In this document: piece after piece, positions 41,808 through 49,470 of the stretch
Layout of the letters: the number at the start of each line of letters is the position of its first letter
Position numbering within the stretch: the stretch's first letter is position 1
Source of the DNA: Comamonas sp.
GTDB lineage: Bacteria; Pseudomonadota; Gammaproteobacteria; Burkholderiales; Burkholderiaceae_C
Length of the DNA: 64,000 nt
Assembly (NCBI RefSeq): GCF_009360615.1
Contig: NZ_SPEY01000095.1
Location: forward strand, 1-64,000
Reading direction: 5' to 3'
Notes under the pieces: model-generated
The model's input: only the letters and a program-made list of their open reading frames with translations
What the model was told of the DNA's origin: nothing
The model's database searches: none
Translations under genes and position numbers: made by a program

Positions 41808-43067
41808 ATGAGCAGTGAGTACGTGAAGCTGAACCTGTACCCCACGTTGGTGCAGCTCAAGCAGTCCCAAGCCCACCTGGCACGGCACTGCCGTGTGTCC
41901 CCGGCCACGATCAACTTGATTTGCAAGTTCGGCAAGTGGCCCAGGTCGGTCAAGACCAACGAGACGGCCTTGCGGCCGCTGATTGAAGAGTTCCTGCGCT
42001 GCCACGGTGCCACCGAAGAGCAGGTACTTCACGCCTTTGACGAGTTATTCGAGGGAGAGCACCCGATGCGTTGCAGCGCACCAGGTGCCCTTCATTCCCA
42101 CGGCCAGAAGGCCACAACACAAGAGGACCAAGAGATGTATGTTCGCCACCAACGCCTGACCCAAGAGGCCCGCCAACACTTCAAGATTCTAAAGGACCCC
42201 TTTATTGACGAGCTCCGCTCCAGCGCTGACGTCTTTGAGAGCGAAGACATCCGCTATGTCCGGGCAGCCGTTCGCCAGACCGCCAGCCATGGCGGCATGC
42301 TGGGTGTGGTGGGTGACTCCGGTGCGGGAAAGAGCACCATCCGTAAGGACCTGCAGGAGTGGATCAACACCAGCGGCGCGCCCATTACGGTGATTGAGCC
42401 CTATGTGGTCAATACCAGCAGCGCTTCTAAGTCGGGCCGCCCCTTGGTGGCCGCCGATATCACCGGGGCCATCATCCGCAACGTTGCACCCGGCAAGAGC
42501 GCACGCGTTTCGGTGGAGGCCCGCACCGAGCAGATGCACCAGTTGCTCAAGGAAAGCGCCCGCGCTGGCCGCAAGCATGTGGTGATCATTGAGGAGGCCC
42601 ACGACCTGGCCACCCCCACGCTGAAGGCCATGAAGCGCTTTTACGAGCTGGAAGACGGGTTCAGCAAGCTACTGTCAATCATCCTGGTGGGCCAGAGCGA
42701 GCTGGCCGAGAAGCTCAGCGAGAAGTCTGCAGAGGTGCGCGAGGTGGTCCAGCGCTGTGAGCTGGTGACGCTGCCGCCCCTGGACCAGAACCTGGGCGCG
42801 TACCTGCAGCACAAGTTCAAGTGCGCTGGCCATGACATGGCGCGGGTGCTGGAGCCTGACGCCATCGACGCCATCCGCACTGCGCTGCGCCGCACCGAAA
42901 ACCGCACTTTTGGCGGCAAGCGCACCGCCCAGGACGTGTCCAAGTGCCACCCTCTGGCTGTCAACAACCTGGTTACCCGCGCCATGAACCAGGCAGTGCT
43001 GATTGGTGCCGAAAAGGTGGATGCGGCCTTGATTCATGCAGCGTTCCAGGGGGCCGGCGATGCATAA
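41808..43067 (+). CDS. AAA ATPase, transposition target protein (MuB/ExeA-like)
   Basis: A 419-residue protein. An N-terminal XRE-like HTH (about 15-60) is followed by an AAA core with Walker A at 169-177 (GDSGAGKST) and Walker B at 258-265 (VVIIEEAH). The C-terminal lid ends with a helical bundle. As with MuB and IstB, it should select target DNA and activate the transposase. It lies 17 bp after the transposase gene. Confidence 0.92.
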   Translation: MSSEYVKLNLYPTLVQLKQSQAHLARHCRVSPATINLICKFGKWPRSVKTNETALRPLIEEFLRCHGATEEQVLHAFDELFEGEHPMRCSAPGALHSHGQKATTQEDQEMYVRHQRLTQEARQHFKILKDPFIDELRSSADVFESEDIRYVRAAVRQTASHGGMLGVVGDSGAGKSTIRKDLQEWINTSGAPITVIEPYVVNTSSASKSGRPLVAADITGAIIRNVAPGKSARVSVEARTEQMHQLLKESARAGRKHVVIIEEAHDLATPTLKAMKRFYELEDGFSKLLSIILVGQSELAEKLSEKSAEVREVVQRCELVTLPPLDQNLGAYLQHKFKCAGHDMARVLEPDAIDAIRTALRRTENRTFGGKRTAQDVSKCHPLAVNNLVTRAMNQAVLIGAEKVDAALIHAAFQGAGDA

Positions 43068-43263
43068 AAAAGTGGCATCCATGGCTGCTTACAAGGCCTT
43101 GCGCCTTGTATGGATCAAGCGCCGCGCCCGCGTGCTGCAGCGCGCATTCAGCGCAGACCGGGCTACGGCCGTTCTTGAAGCCACCCAGGACTGGTACCGC
43201 TTCAACGGCAAGGCCTTGCCCAACCGCGCAATCCGTCGTGTTCAAGAGGAGGTATCTGCATGA
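43060..43263 (+). CDS. Small basic early protein
   Basis: A 67-residue basic protein (MHKKVASMAAYKALRLVWIK) starting within the last codons of the ATPase gene. Arg/Lys content suggests nucleic-acid binding. No family is recognised. Confidence 0.65.
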   Translation: MHKKVASMAAYKALRLVWIKRRARVLQRAFSADRATAVLEATQDWYRFNGKALPNRAIRRVQEEVSA

Positions 43264-43499
43264 AGCGCTATTTCTTTGAGCCTGGCGCAGTCCAGTGCTA
43301 CCGCAAGCGCGGCCTGCGCGCCCGCCTGGAGCGCGGTCTGCAGGCTTTCAAGGGTCTGCTCCAGGCGGCGCTTGGCAGGCATCCCTCTGACTCCATCGGC
43401 CACTTTGTGTTGCTGGGCGCGATGGTGGCGGCCGCCGCCGCTTGCCTGGGTTCGCTGGCGGGCTATGTGCAGTTTGAGCTGGGAATGGGGGTGATCTGA
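43260..43499 (+). CDS. Small early membrane protein
   Basis: A 79-residue protein with a basic, amphipathic N-terminal half and one C-terminal transmembrane segment (FVLLGAMVAAAAACLGSLAG). It overlaps both neighbours by a few bases. Function is unknown. Confidence 0.62.
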   Translation: MKRYFFEPGAVQCYRKRGLRARLERGLQAFKGLLQAALGRHPSDSIGHFVLLGAMVAAAAACLGSLAGYVQFELGMGVI

Positions 43500-43903
43500 T
43501 GGCACTGAAGAAGAACCGCCTGAGTGAGGACAGCAAGCGCCTGCTGGACCACATCAAGGCTCATGGCCCGCAGAACCTCGCGCAGCTGCGCCCGGTGACG
43601 GGCGAACTGGAAAGCGACCTGGTCAAACGCCTGCGCAATCTGCGCACAGGCGGCTGGCTGGAGATTGTGGAAGACGCACCGGAGCTGCGCTGGAACATCT
43701 GCAGCGTGGCCGCGCCACTGTTTGACCTGGGCCTGACACCAGGAAGGACTAGCAAGGGAACGCCCAAGCCCATGGGCGAAATGCCTGCAAGACGAGAAAT
43801 CAATGTGATGGGGGGCGAGGACTACAAGCCCAAGCCATTCACGCCACCCCGTCAGGGATCACTGGATTTCAGCGCAATTGCCAGCCGTGGCGTGCGCTGT
43901 TGA
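43499..43903 (+). CDS. Early winged-helix protein
   Basis: A 134-residue protein. The N-terminal 65 residues form a winged-helix pattern (SKRLLDHIKAHGPQNLAQLR, then SDLVKRLRNLRTGGWLEIV). The C-terminal half is Pro/Lys-rich and probably disordered. A transcriptional or transposition-accessory role is likely but unproven. Confidence 0.7.
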   Translation: MALKKNRLSEDSKRLLDHIKAHGPQNLAQLRPVTGELESDLVKRLRNLRTGGWLEIVEDAPELRWNICSVAAPLFDLGLTPGRTSKGTPKPMGEMPARREINVMGGEDYKPKPFTPPRQGSLDFSAIASRGVRC

Positions 43904-43919
43904 GAGGAGATCAGGAGCG

Positions 43920-44201
43920 ATGAGCACCACACAAGAAATGCCGCAGATGACGCTAGAGCAGTTTGAGCTGGAGTCAAACAGGTTGGCAATCGAGTTTCTG
44001 GCAGTTCTGAGCGGCCGCACTTTGTCAACTGGCGTAGTCATGCAAGCAGTGATGAGTGTGCATCGTAGCGTTGCCAGCCAACTACCTGCGGAAGCCCAGG
44101 GGCAACTTTCCATGGCCATGGCGGCCTATGCGGGAGAGCTGATGCAAGGGCTTCAGCCCTTGCCCGTACCTAACCCAGCCCAATCGACCAATTTGCACTG
44201 A
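43920..44201 (+). CDS. Small helical early protein
   Basis: A 93-residue helical protein (MTLEQFELESNRLAIEFLAV) starting at 43920 after a GAGGAGATCAGGAG ribosome region. No family is recognised. It lies in the early operon between the winged-helix gene and the DUF3164 gene. Confidence 0.62.
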   Translation: MSTTQEMPQMTLEQFELESNRLAIEFLAVLSGRTLSTGVVMQAVMSVHRSVASQLPAEAQGQLSMAMAAYAGELMQGLQPLPVPNPAQSTNLH

Positions 44202-44215
44202 AGGAGTAACGACAA

Positions 44216-44842
44216 ATGACTCAACAAAATATTCCCGAAATTCCTCCCGGCTACATGAAAAACGCACGTGGCCACCTGGTGCCGCGCGACCAGGTGCGCG
44301 AGCAGGATCTGCTGCGAGACGAGACGGCCCGCCGCCTGACCGCCAAGGCCATCGCGCTGAATGCCGCACTCAAGGCCTTCAAGGATGAGTCGCTAGCCGA
44401 TATCGCCGACCTGGTGAAGATTGCCGGCGAGCGCTACGACGTGACGCTGGGCGGCGAGAAGGGCAATGTGTCTGTGACAACCTACGACGGTGAGTTCAGG
44501 GTGCAGCGCGTGGTGGCCGACCGCATCGAGTTCACCGAGGAAATCGAGGCCGCCAAGGCCCTGATCCACGGCTGCATCGCCCGCTGGAGCGAGGGCGCCG
44601 ATGCCAATATCCGCGTGATTGTGGATCGCGCCTTTGCCGCCGACAGCAAAGGCCAGCTCAAGACCGCCGCCGTGCTCGACCTGATGCGTGTGCAGATCGA
44701 TGACGGCGAGTGGAAGCGCGCCATGGAGGCCATTCGCGGCAGCATCCAGGCCGTTGGCACGGCCACCTATGTGCGCGTCTATCGGCGCGTGGGGGCGTCT
44801 GGGCAGTACGAGGCAGTTCCGTTGGATCTGGCGGCGGTATGA
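44216..44842 (+). CDS. DUF3164 family protein
   Basis: A 208-residue protein with the DUF3164 signature near the start (PPGYMKNARGHLVPRDQV and the LLRDETARRL helix) and the later KTAAVLDLMRVQIDDGEWKR segment. This family is nearly universal in the early region of Mu-like phages. Its biochemical role is unknown to me. Confidence 0.87.
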   Translation: MTQQNIPEIPPGYMKNARGHLVPRDQVREQDLLRDETARRLTAKAIALNAALKAFKDESLADIADLVKIAGERYDVTLGGEKGNVSVTTYDGEFRVQRVVADRIEFTEEIEAAKALIHGCIARWSEGADANIRVIVDRAFAADSKGQLKTAAVLDLMRVQIDDGEWKRAMEAIRGSIQAVGTATYVRVYRRVGASGQYEAVPLDLAAV

Positions 44843-45018
44843 GCACCCCCACCAAAAAGCAACTGGCCGCACGCCACACCCGCCGTCTGAAGACCATGCA
44901 AGAACAGCTGATGACGATGGCCGAGCAATGGGAAGACATTGACCAATATTGCGTCAACCAGCTCGGCGCATTGGCTGACCAGGTTGAGAAAACCGCCGCA
45001 GAGTTAAAGGAAGACTGA
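44839..45018 (+). CDS. Small coiled-coil early protein
   Basis: A 59-residue charged helical protein starting in an ATGA overlap with the DUF3164 gene. No known domain is seen. Confidence 0.62.
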   Translation: MSTPTKKQLAARHTRRLKTMQEQLMTMAEQWEDIDQYCVNQLGALADQVEKTAAELKED

Positions 45019-45019
45019 C

Positions 45020-45412
45020 ATGAGCAATATCAAAACGTACGCAGTGAAGGCATCCTGGTTTAACGATGCCGAGGTCACTCTGCAGGTTGACCACAGCATC
45101 CTGACGGTCGAGCTGGCAACAGAGATCAATGATTTCTGGAGCGATTCCAGCTACCGCCTTCTGAAAGAGGGCAAGGATGTGGTGCGAGTCATCATTCGTA
45201 TGTTCGGTGCACGGACTATTTCTCTTGCCATGGAGCAAGGCGGCTGGGACTTTTCCAACAGCTCCCCTGCAGCCGGACTTCGGACTGCGCAAGAGGTCAT
45301 TGATGACTTTGGCGAAGGCTGGCCCAAGGCTGAGGAGCTGGGCATCTCGGTCATCCAGGTTGCTGCCGATAGTGTCGGCTTTGACGATGTTGAGCTGGAG
45401 ATTGCAGCATGA
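45020..45412 (+). CDS. DUF2528-like early protein
   Basis: A 130-residue protein (SNIKTYAVKASWFNDAEVTL at its start; later FGARTISLAMEQGGWDF). The pattern matches DUF2528 proteins of Mu-like phages as I recall them. It is stop-start coupled to the next gene. Function is unknown. Confidence 0.68.
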   Translation: MSNIKTYAVKASWFNDAEVTLQVDHSILTVELATEINDFWSDSSYRLLKEGKDVVRVIIRMFGARTISLAMEQGGWDFSNSSPAAGLRTAQEVIDDFGEGWPKAEELGISVIQVAADSVGFDDVELEIAA

Positions 45413-45570
45413 AGAGCATTGAATCTATCGCTAAAGCCGCCTACGAGGCCTTCCGCCACCGCCTGACGCCGGTTCCCGTCGTGACCTGGAACGAAATGGC
45501 AGAGCCTATGCGCCAGGCCTGGATCGCCGCAGCGCAGACCATGGCCGACGAGATCCGCCAGGTGCATTGA
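45409..45570 (+). CDS. Small early protein, 53 residues
   Basis: Starts in an ATGA overlap with the DUF2528-like gene and encodes a helical peptide with PVVTWNEMAEPMRQAWIAAA in its middle. Such short aromatic-containing proteins are common in phage early operons. It is the last gene before the terminator at 45589. Confidence 0.62.
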   Translation: MKSIESIAKAAYEAFRHRLTPVPVVTWNEMAEPMRQAWIAAAQTMADEIRQVH

Positions 45571-45588
45571 CGTCGGCTGCCACCACTC

Positions 45589-45627
45589 AAGCCCCCATGC
45601 AGCCGCTGAGCCATGGGGGCTTTTTCA
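45589..45627 (+). terminator. Rho-independent terminator after the early block
   Basis: AAGCCCCCATG (45589-45599) pairs with CATGGGGGCTT (45612-45622), followed by a T-run. It separates the transposition block from the GemA-Mor pair and would make their expression depend on read-through or a new promoter. Confidence 0.8.
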
Positions 45628-45646
45628 TACCCCAACGGAGTCAAAA

Positions 45647-46258
45647 ATGGCAACAACAACGCAAACCACATACCGCAACCGGCTCATCAAACTGATTCAG
45701 GTAGCCCGCCGCGACCTGAGCCTGGACGAACCCAACTATCGCGGCATCCTGTTCGCCCAAGGCGGTAACGACTCCCTTGCGGCCATGCCCATCGACGGCA
45801 TGCAGAAGGTGCTGGACTATCTCAAAGCCCAAGGTTTCAAGGTGCGATCGACAAAAACCGATCGCAAACAGGCCACCGGCAAGGACGCCAGCAAGGTGCG
45901 CGCCCTGTGGCTGTTCCTGCACGAGCTGGGAGCCGTGCAAGACCCATCAGAAGCGGCGTTGACAGCGTATGTGAAGCGCATTGCGAAGGTGGATGACGTG
46001 CAGTGGATGCGCAGCGGCCGCCGCGTTGAAACGGTGATTGAGTCCCTGAAAAAGTGGGCCATGCGCTATCTGCCTGCGGCCGTGGCCACGCTCAAGCAGG
46101 AAGTACGAGAGAGGTATCACAAGGGGCTGCTGAACGAAGAGCAGACTGGCTGCGCTGCTCGCGGTTTTAAGCGTTCGGACGAGGGCGAAGGGTTTGATGT
46201 GCAGTGGGAAGCATGGGAGAATCTACGCACTGCCGCAGGGCGTCCATTCCTCATCTGA
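45647..46258 (+). CDS. gemA: GemA-like regulatory protein (DUF1018)
   Basis: A 203-residue protein with DUF1018 features: NRLIKLIQVARRDLSLDEPN, YRGILFAQGG, KVRALWLFLHELGAVQDPSE and the VDDVQWMRSGRRVETVIESL segment. In Mu, GemA (gp16) modulates host gene expression and DNA gyrase-related functions. It lies just before the Mor gene as in Mu. Confidence 0.85.
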   Translation: MATTTQTTYRNRLIKLIQVARRDLSLDEPNYRGILFAQGGNDSLAAMPIDGMQKVLDYLKAQGFKVRSTKTDRKQATGKDASKVRALWLFLHELGAVQDPSEAALTAYVKRIAKVDDVQWMRSGRRVETVIESLKKWAMRYLPAAVATLKQEVRERYHKGLLNEEQTGCAARGFKRSDEGEGFDVQWEAWENLRTAAGRPFLI

Positions 46259-46271
46259 AGACCCGATTTCA

Positions 46272-46646
46272 ATGGCCACTCACGTCGACCGTGACTCCAA
46301 CATGGCGATCCGCAGGAACCAGTTCCTGGCGGACCTGATGGACGTGGCCAAGAAGCACCTGCAGGAGCATGTCTCCGGCCCAGCGGCCGACCTGGTTGCG
46401 GGCTCGCTGACAGATCACCTGGCTGATTATTGGGGCGGCCAGCTGATCAACATCCCCAAGGACTACCGGTGGAAGCTCAGCCAGCGCGAAGCTGAAATCT
46501 ACGCGGAGTTCAACGGCTACAACATCGCGGACCTTGCCCGAAAGTACGATATGCACGAACGCAGCATGCGCAAGCTGCTAGACCGGGTCAGAAAGCGTAT
46601 GGCGGCGGCAACTGACCGCCGTAACAGAGACCTCTTCAACGACTAA
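46272..46646 (+). CDS. mor: Mor-family middle transcription activator
   Basis: A 124-residue protein starting MATHVDRDSN at 46272. The C-terminal half carries the Mor/C HTH (SQREAEIYAEFNGYNIADLA, then RKYDMHERSMRKLLDRVRKR). Mu Mor activates middle transcription leading to late gene expression, so this is the likely switch to the minus-strand late genes. A later start (MAIRRNQF) is possible. Confidence 0.87.
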   Translation: MATHVDRDSNMAIRRNQFLADLMDVAKKHLQEHVSGPAADLVAGSLTDHLADYWGGQLINIPKDYRWKLSQREAEIYAEFNGYNIADLARKYDMHERSMRKLLDRVRKRMAAATDRRNRDLFND

Positions 46647-46674
46647 GGCCCCAGATCTGGGGCCTTTCTTTTAT
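46645..46674 (+). terminator. Rho-independent terminator after mor
   Basis: AAGGCCCCAG-AT-CTGGGGCCTT is a perfect 10-bp stem followed by TCTTTT. It begins in the TAA of mor and shields the convergent cargo gene. Confidence 0.85.
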
Positions 46675-46714
46675 TCCACATAGAGCGCGGGCTTAGTGCT
46701 GCAAGGGCTCTGGC

Positions 46715-47584
46715 TCAGCTACCGTAGTGCGTAGCCATGTCGCTATGACCAATGCACCACTTTTCTGCAATCCTGGCTGATTCCTGATCAGCATGGAGCG
46801 CTGCTTTTGCAGCGCCAAATAGCCCCGAATAGCTAAAAGCAAAGTGCGCCATGAGCACAACGCCAATTCCAAGGATCGTTTGTGAAAGCTGCTCTTGCGT
46901 ATCTCGGGATTTCGCTTGGCCAACCTGAAGCGCGCTCAGATAGCTTGCATGTGAGTAGCTACAGAGGTAGCTGTAAACGTTCTTGAAATACTTAGGATGA
47001 AAACCCGCGTCTGCGCCTAGATCATTCCAGTCAGCTGCAGGCCGCCAATTGCCCTTAAGAATCTCCCGCTGCTGCTTTGGGGTGAATTTGTTCATCCAGG
47101 GAGATGCCTGAACCTCGGCCTGCAACTGTGATATCAGTGAACTTTCTTCAGATAGTACGTCCTGATGCTCTTGGGTCGTAACGTGGAACTTCTGGCGGTC
47201 ACACAGCCCCGCTAGCCGCCAAGTCGTATGCCTGAACTTGCAAAGAGACTCGTCATCCTGACCATAGACGTAGAAGAAAACAAGGTATGTTTCCAGCGCT
47301 GCACGGCAAATCACCTTAATAGACGCATGATCTATAAAAGCTGCAGTGCCAGCTTCACCTCTTAATTGCGCACCAGCCGCTAGTATTTGCATTGAGGCAA
47401 GGTGCCGGAAGAGCTTCACAGAAAGCACCTGCGCGTCGTTCAGCCATTCCTCATTCTTCCCGATGCTTCTTCCTGCTTGAGTCTCCACGAGCCGTACGAA
47501 GAGCTTGAGAAGTGTCGAGTAGTCTTGGGCGTAGTTCATGGCGTCACTATAGCCAGATGACAGAAGGGGCTTTCTCTGGGTCAT
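46715..47584 (-). CDS. End-proximal cargo gene, all-alpha protein resembling DUF5677
   Basis: A 289-residue, mostly helical protein. Notable segments are ASIKVICRAALETYLVFFYV, the DESLCKFRHTTWRLAGLCDR helix and VYSYLCSYSHASYLSALQ. The pattern resembles DUF5677/HEPN-like proteins, but I cannot prove this. It is visibly more AT-rich than neighbouring genes, points opposite to the early operon and sits next to the phage end, a common place for cargo genes. A second possible start is 47539. Functions such as defence against other phages are plausible but unsupported by motifs. Confidence 0.72.
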   Translation of the reverse strand: MTQRKPLLSSGYSDAMNYAQDYSTLLKLFVRLVETQAGRSIGKNEEWLNDAQVLSVKLFRHLASMQILAAGAQLRGEAGTAAFIDHASIKVICRAALETYLVFFYVYGQDDESLCKFRHTTWRLAGLCDRQKFHVTTQEHQDVLSEESSLISQLQAEVQASPWMNKFTPKQQREILKGNWRPAADWNDLGADAGFHPKYFKNVYSYLCSYSHASYLSALQVGQAKSRDTQEQLSQTILGIGVVLMAHFAFSYSGLFGAAKAALHADQESARIAEKWCIGHSDMATHYGS

Positions 47585-47715
47585 CAGCCCATCTGGAACT
47601 GCTGAGCGCTGAGGGACCCTGATTGGCTCAGCCTCAAGGGCCTAAGCAGTTTCAATGGCTGCAACTCAATTTCAGGTTGCCATTGCACTACGTCGCGGTA
47701 AGTCCCACAACGTTT

Positions 47716-47731
47716 CGATTTATCACGCCTC
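47716..47731 (-). repeat. End-proximal transposase-site repeat, right
   Basis: Read on the minus strand this is GAGGCGTGATAAATCG. It lies 30-45 nucleotides from the right terminus and matches 15 of 16 bases of the left-end site at the same distance. Confidence 0.75.
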
Positions 47732-47747
47732 TCCCTCTATCTTTATC

Positions 47748-48401
47748 TCACTCCCTTTCAGCCGGCAGCCATTTGGCTGCGGTGTCACCGCGCGAGATCG
47801 CCTCGATACGGGCCGCTTCATCAGCCACCTTTTTCACAGCCAATGCCATCATCGCAGGCGCTTTGGCCCGCTCGATGACGACCACTCCATCGGCATCGCC
47901 GACCACCAGATCTCCGGGATTCACCGTTGCACCGCCACACGAGACAGGATGATTGATGCGTCCGGGAACGAACTTGGTCGGGCCCGCCGGATTGAAGCCG
48001 GCACTGAACACCGGAAAGTCCAGCTCCAGGATTTCGAGCTTGTCACGAATGGCTCCATCGACGATCACGCCCCCCAACCCACGCTTCTTGCAGGCGCTCA
48101 GCATCAGGGTGCCCATCAGCGCGGCGGTCTGGTCCCCTTTGCCATCGATCACCAGGATGTCGCCAGGCCGTGCGAGGGCAATGGCTGCATGGATCATGAG
48201 GTTGTCGCCAGGCCGAACCTCGACGGTGAATGCCGGACCTGCGAGTTGCATGCGCTCATGCACCGGCGCCACGCGGGCATGCATGGTGCCGCGGCGACCG
48301 GCGACGTCCGCAAGGATGGCAGCCTGGAACGTCGCTGCGGTTTGAACCACTTCGGCGTCAACACGCTCGATGTCACGAATGATTTCTGGAGTTTGGCTCA
48401 T
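47748..48401 (-). CDS. RraA-family protein (aldolase-like), 3' end replaced by prophage sequence
   Basis: A 217-residue protein starting MSQTPEIIRD at 48401. RraA-fold features include the GDNLMIHAAIALARPGDILV and GVIVDGAIRD segments that form the active-site cleft of HMG/CHA aldolases. The last residues (ERE and the TGA) come from the phage end; the native protein would continue ALRAAGVLKEGEAL (remnant at 10511-10562). The core fold is intact, so activity may survive. In the operon it probably cleaves or decarboxylates a 4-hydroxy-2-oxo acid. Confidence 0.88.
   Translation of the reverse strand: MSQTPEIIRDIERVDAEVVQTAATFQAAILADVAGRRGTMHARVAPVHERMQLAGPAFTVEVRPGDNLMIHAAIALARPGDILVIDGKGDQTAALMGTLMLSACKKRGLGGVIVDGAIRDKLEILELDFPVFSAGFNPAGPTKFVPGRINHPVSCGGATVNPGDLVVGDADGVVVIERAKAPAMMALAVKKVADEAARIEAISRGDTAAKWLPAERE
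47761..47766. repeat. Target-site duplication, copy 2 (GCCGGC)
   Basis: GCCGGC directly follows the terminal TTCA of the prophage and repeats 10557-10562. Together they define the insertion point within the RraA-family gene. Confidence 0.88.
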
Positions 48402-48439
48402 GGTGTGCTTTCTGTGAGAAAAGGTGATGGGGGCCGACT

Positions 48440-49444
48440 TCATTCGGCTTTGATATTTCCGTCCTTGATGACCTGGGCCCACTTTGCTGAATCAGCTTTT
48501 TGCAGCTCGGCCAATTGCTGCGACGTCCCCCCGACCAGGGTTACGCCCAGCTTGTCCGCCATTGCGACAACGGCGGGATCCTTGAGCGTTCGTGCGATTT
48601 CGCCGTTCAGGCGCTGAACGATGGCGACAGGTGTATGGGCTGGCGCAAAAACGGCTTGCCACTGCTCCACCACAAAGTCCTTCCACCCCTCCTCGCCCAT
48701 GGTGGGCACCGTCGGCAACCCCTTCAAGCGCCTGGAGGACGTCACGGCCAGCGCACGCAATCGGCCTGACAGCACGTGAGGCAAGGCTGCAGCAGCGGGA
48801 GCGAACATGAACTGCACCTGCCCGGCAAGCGTGTCCTGCAATGCGGGGGTGTCGCCCTTGTAGGGAACGTGAATAAACCTTGCGCCGGATTGCTGCTGCA
48901 GAAGCTCGCCTTGCATCTGCAGGATCGTGCCGTTGCCGCCCGAGGCAAAGGCGAGTTTTCCGGGTTGATCCTTTGCGGCGGCAATCAGCTCTGCCACGGA
49001 CTTGAAGGGCTGATTCGTGCCGACCACCAGGACATGCGGAATGGTGCCGATGGTGATCACGGGCTCGAAGCCGGCGATCGGGTCGTACGGCAGCTTTCCC
49101 ATCAGGTGCGGGGCGATGGCTTGAGGACCAATCGAGGTGCCAAGCAGCGTGTAGCCATCGGCAGATGCCTTGGCGACAAAGGCCGCGCCGATGGTTCCAG
49201 TTGCACCTGGCTTGTTCTCCACAATAACCGTTGTGCTCAAAGACGCGCCCAGACGCTGAGCGATATTGCGGCCCAATACATCGGTACTGCCGCCAGGTGG
49301 ATAGGGCACCACCCAGGTAATGACACGACCTGACGGCCAGTCCTGAGCCGACGCTTGTGCGGCGACCACCATGCCGCCCAACGCGGCAAGACAGCGACGA
49401 CGTGAGATGCCGCCGCTGCGACAGGAAAATGAGCGATGAATCAT
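48440..49444 (-). CDS. Bug/TctC-family solute-binding protein, possible Tat signal
   Basis: A 334-residue Bug protein (WVVPYPPGGSTDVLGRNIAQ, VENKPGATGTIG, HVPYKGDTPAL). The N-terminus has three consecutive arginines (SRRRCLAALGG) before the hydrophobic segment, so export by the Tat pathway is possible. It lies 38 bp upstream of the RraA gene in the interrupted operon. Confidence 0.92.
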   Translation of the reverse strand: MIHRSFSCRSGGISRRRCLAALGGMVVAAQASAQDWPSGRVITWVVPYPPGGSTDVLGRNIAQRLGASLSTTVIVENKPGATGTIGAAFVAKASADGYTLLGTSIGPQAIAPHLMGKLPYDPIAGFEPVITIGTIPHVLVVGTNQPFKSVAELIAAAKDQPGKLAFASGGNGTILQMQGELLQQQSGARFIHVPYKGDTPALQDTLAGQVQFMFAPAAAALPHVLSGRLRALAVTSSRRLKGLPTVPTMGEEGWKDFVVEQWQAVFAPAHTPVAIVQRLNGEIARTLKDPAVVAMADKLGVTLVGGTSQQLAELQKADSAKWAQVIKDGNIKAE

Positions 49445-49470
49445 TGGATGGTTCCTTTTCGCGCAGTGAG

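Larger units (their letters stand above)
10563..47760. mobile_element. Complete Mu-like transposable prophage (37,198 bp)
   Basis: The ends are 5'-TGAA at 10563 and TTCA-3' at 47760, flanked by a 6-bp duplication. At nucleotides 30-45 inward, each end carries the same inverted 16-bp site. Between them are a repressor, transposase, AAA ATPase, GemA and Mor genes, lysis genes, Mu-type terminase, portal and head genes, a siphovirus-type tail, fibre genes and one end-proximal cargo gene. Early genes run on the plus strand and late genes on the minus strand, unlike Mu and like BcepMu. No broken core gene was seen, so the prophage may be inducible. Confidence 0.93.

Noticed and set aside
10598-47725. 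The 10-bp match TGATAAATCG as the actual prophage termini
   Set aside because: The flanking bases at these positions show no target duplication. Moving out 35 bases on both sides gives TGAA/TTCA ends with a GCCGGC duplication and restores a host reading frame.
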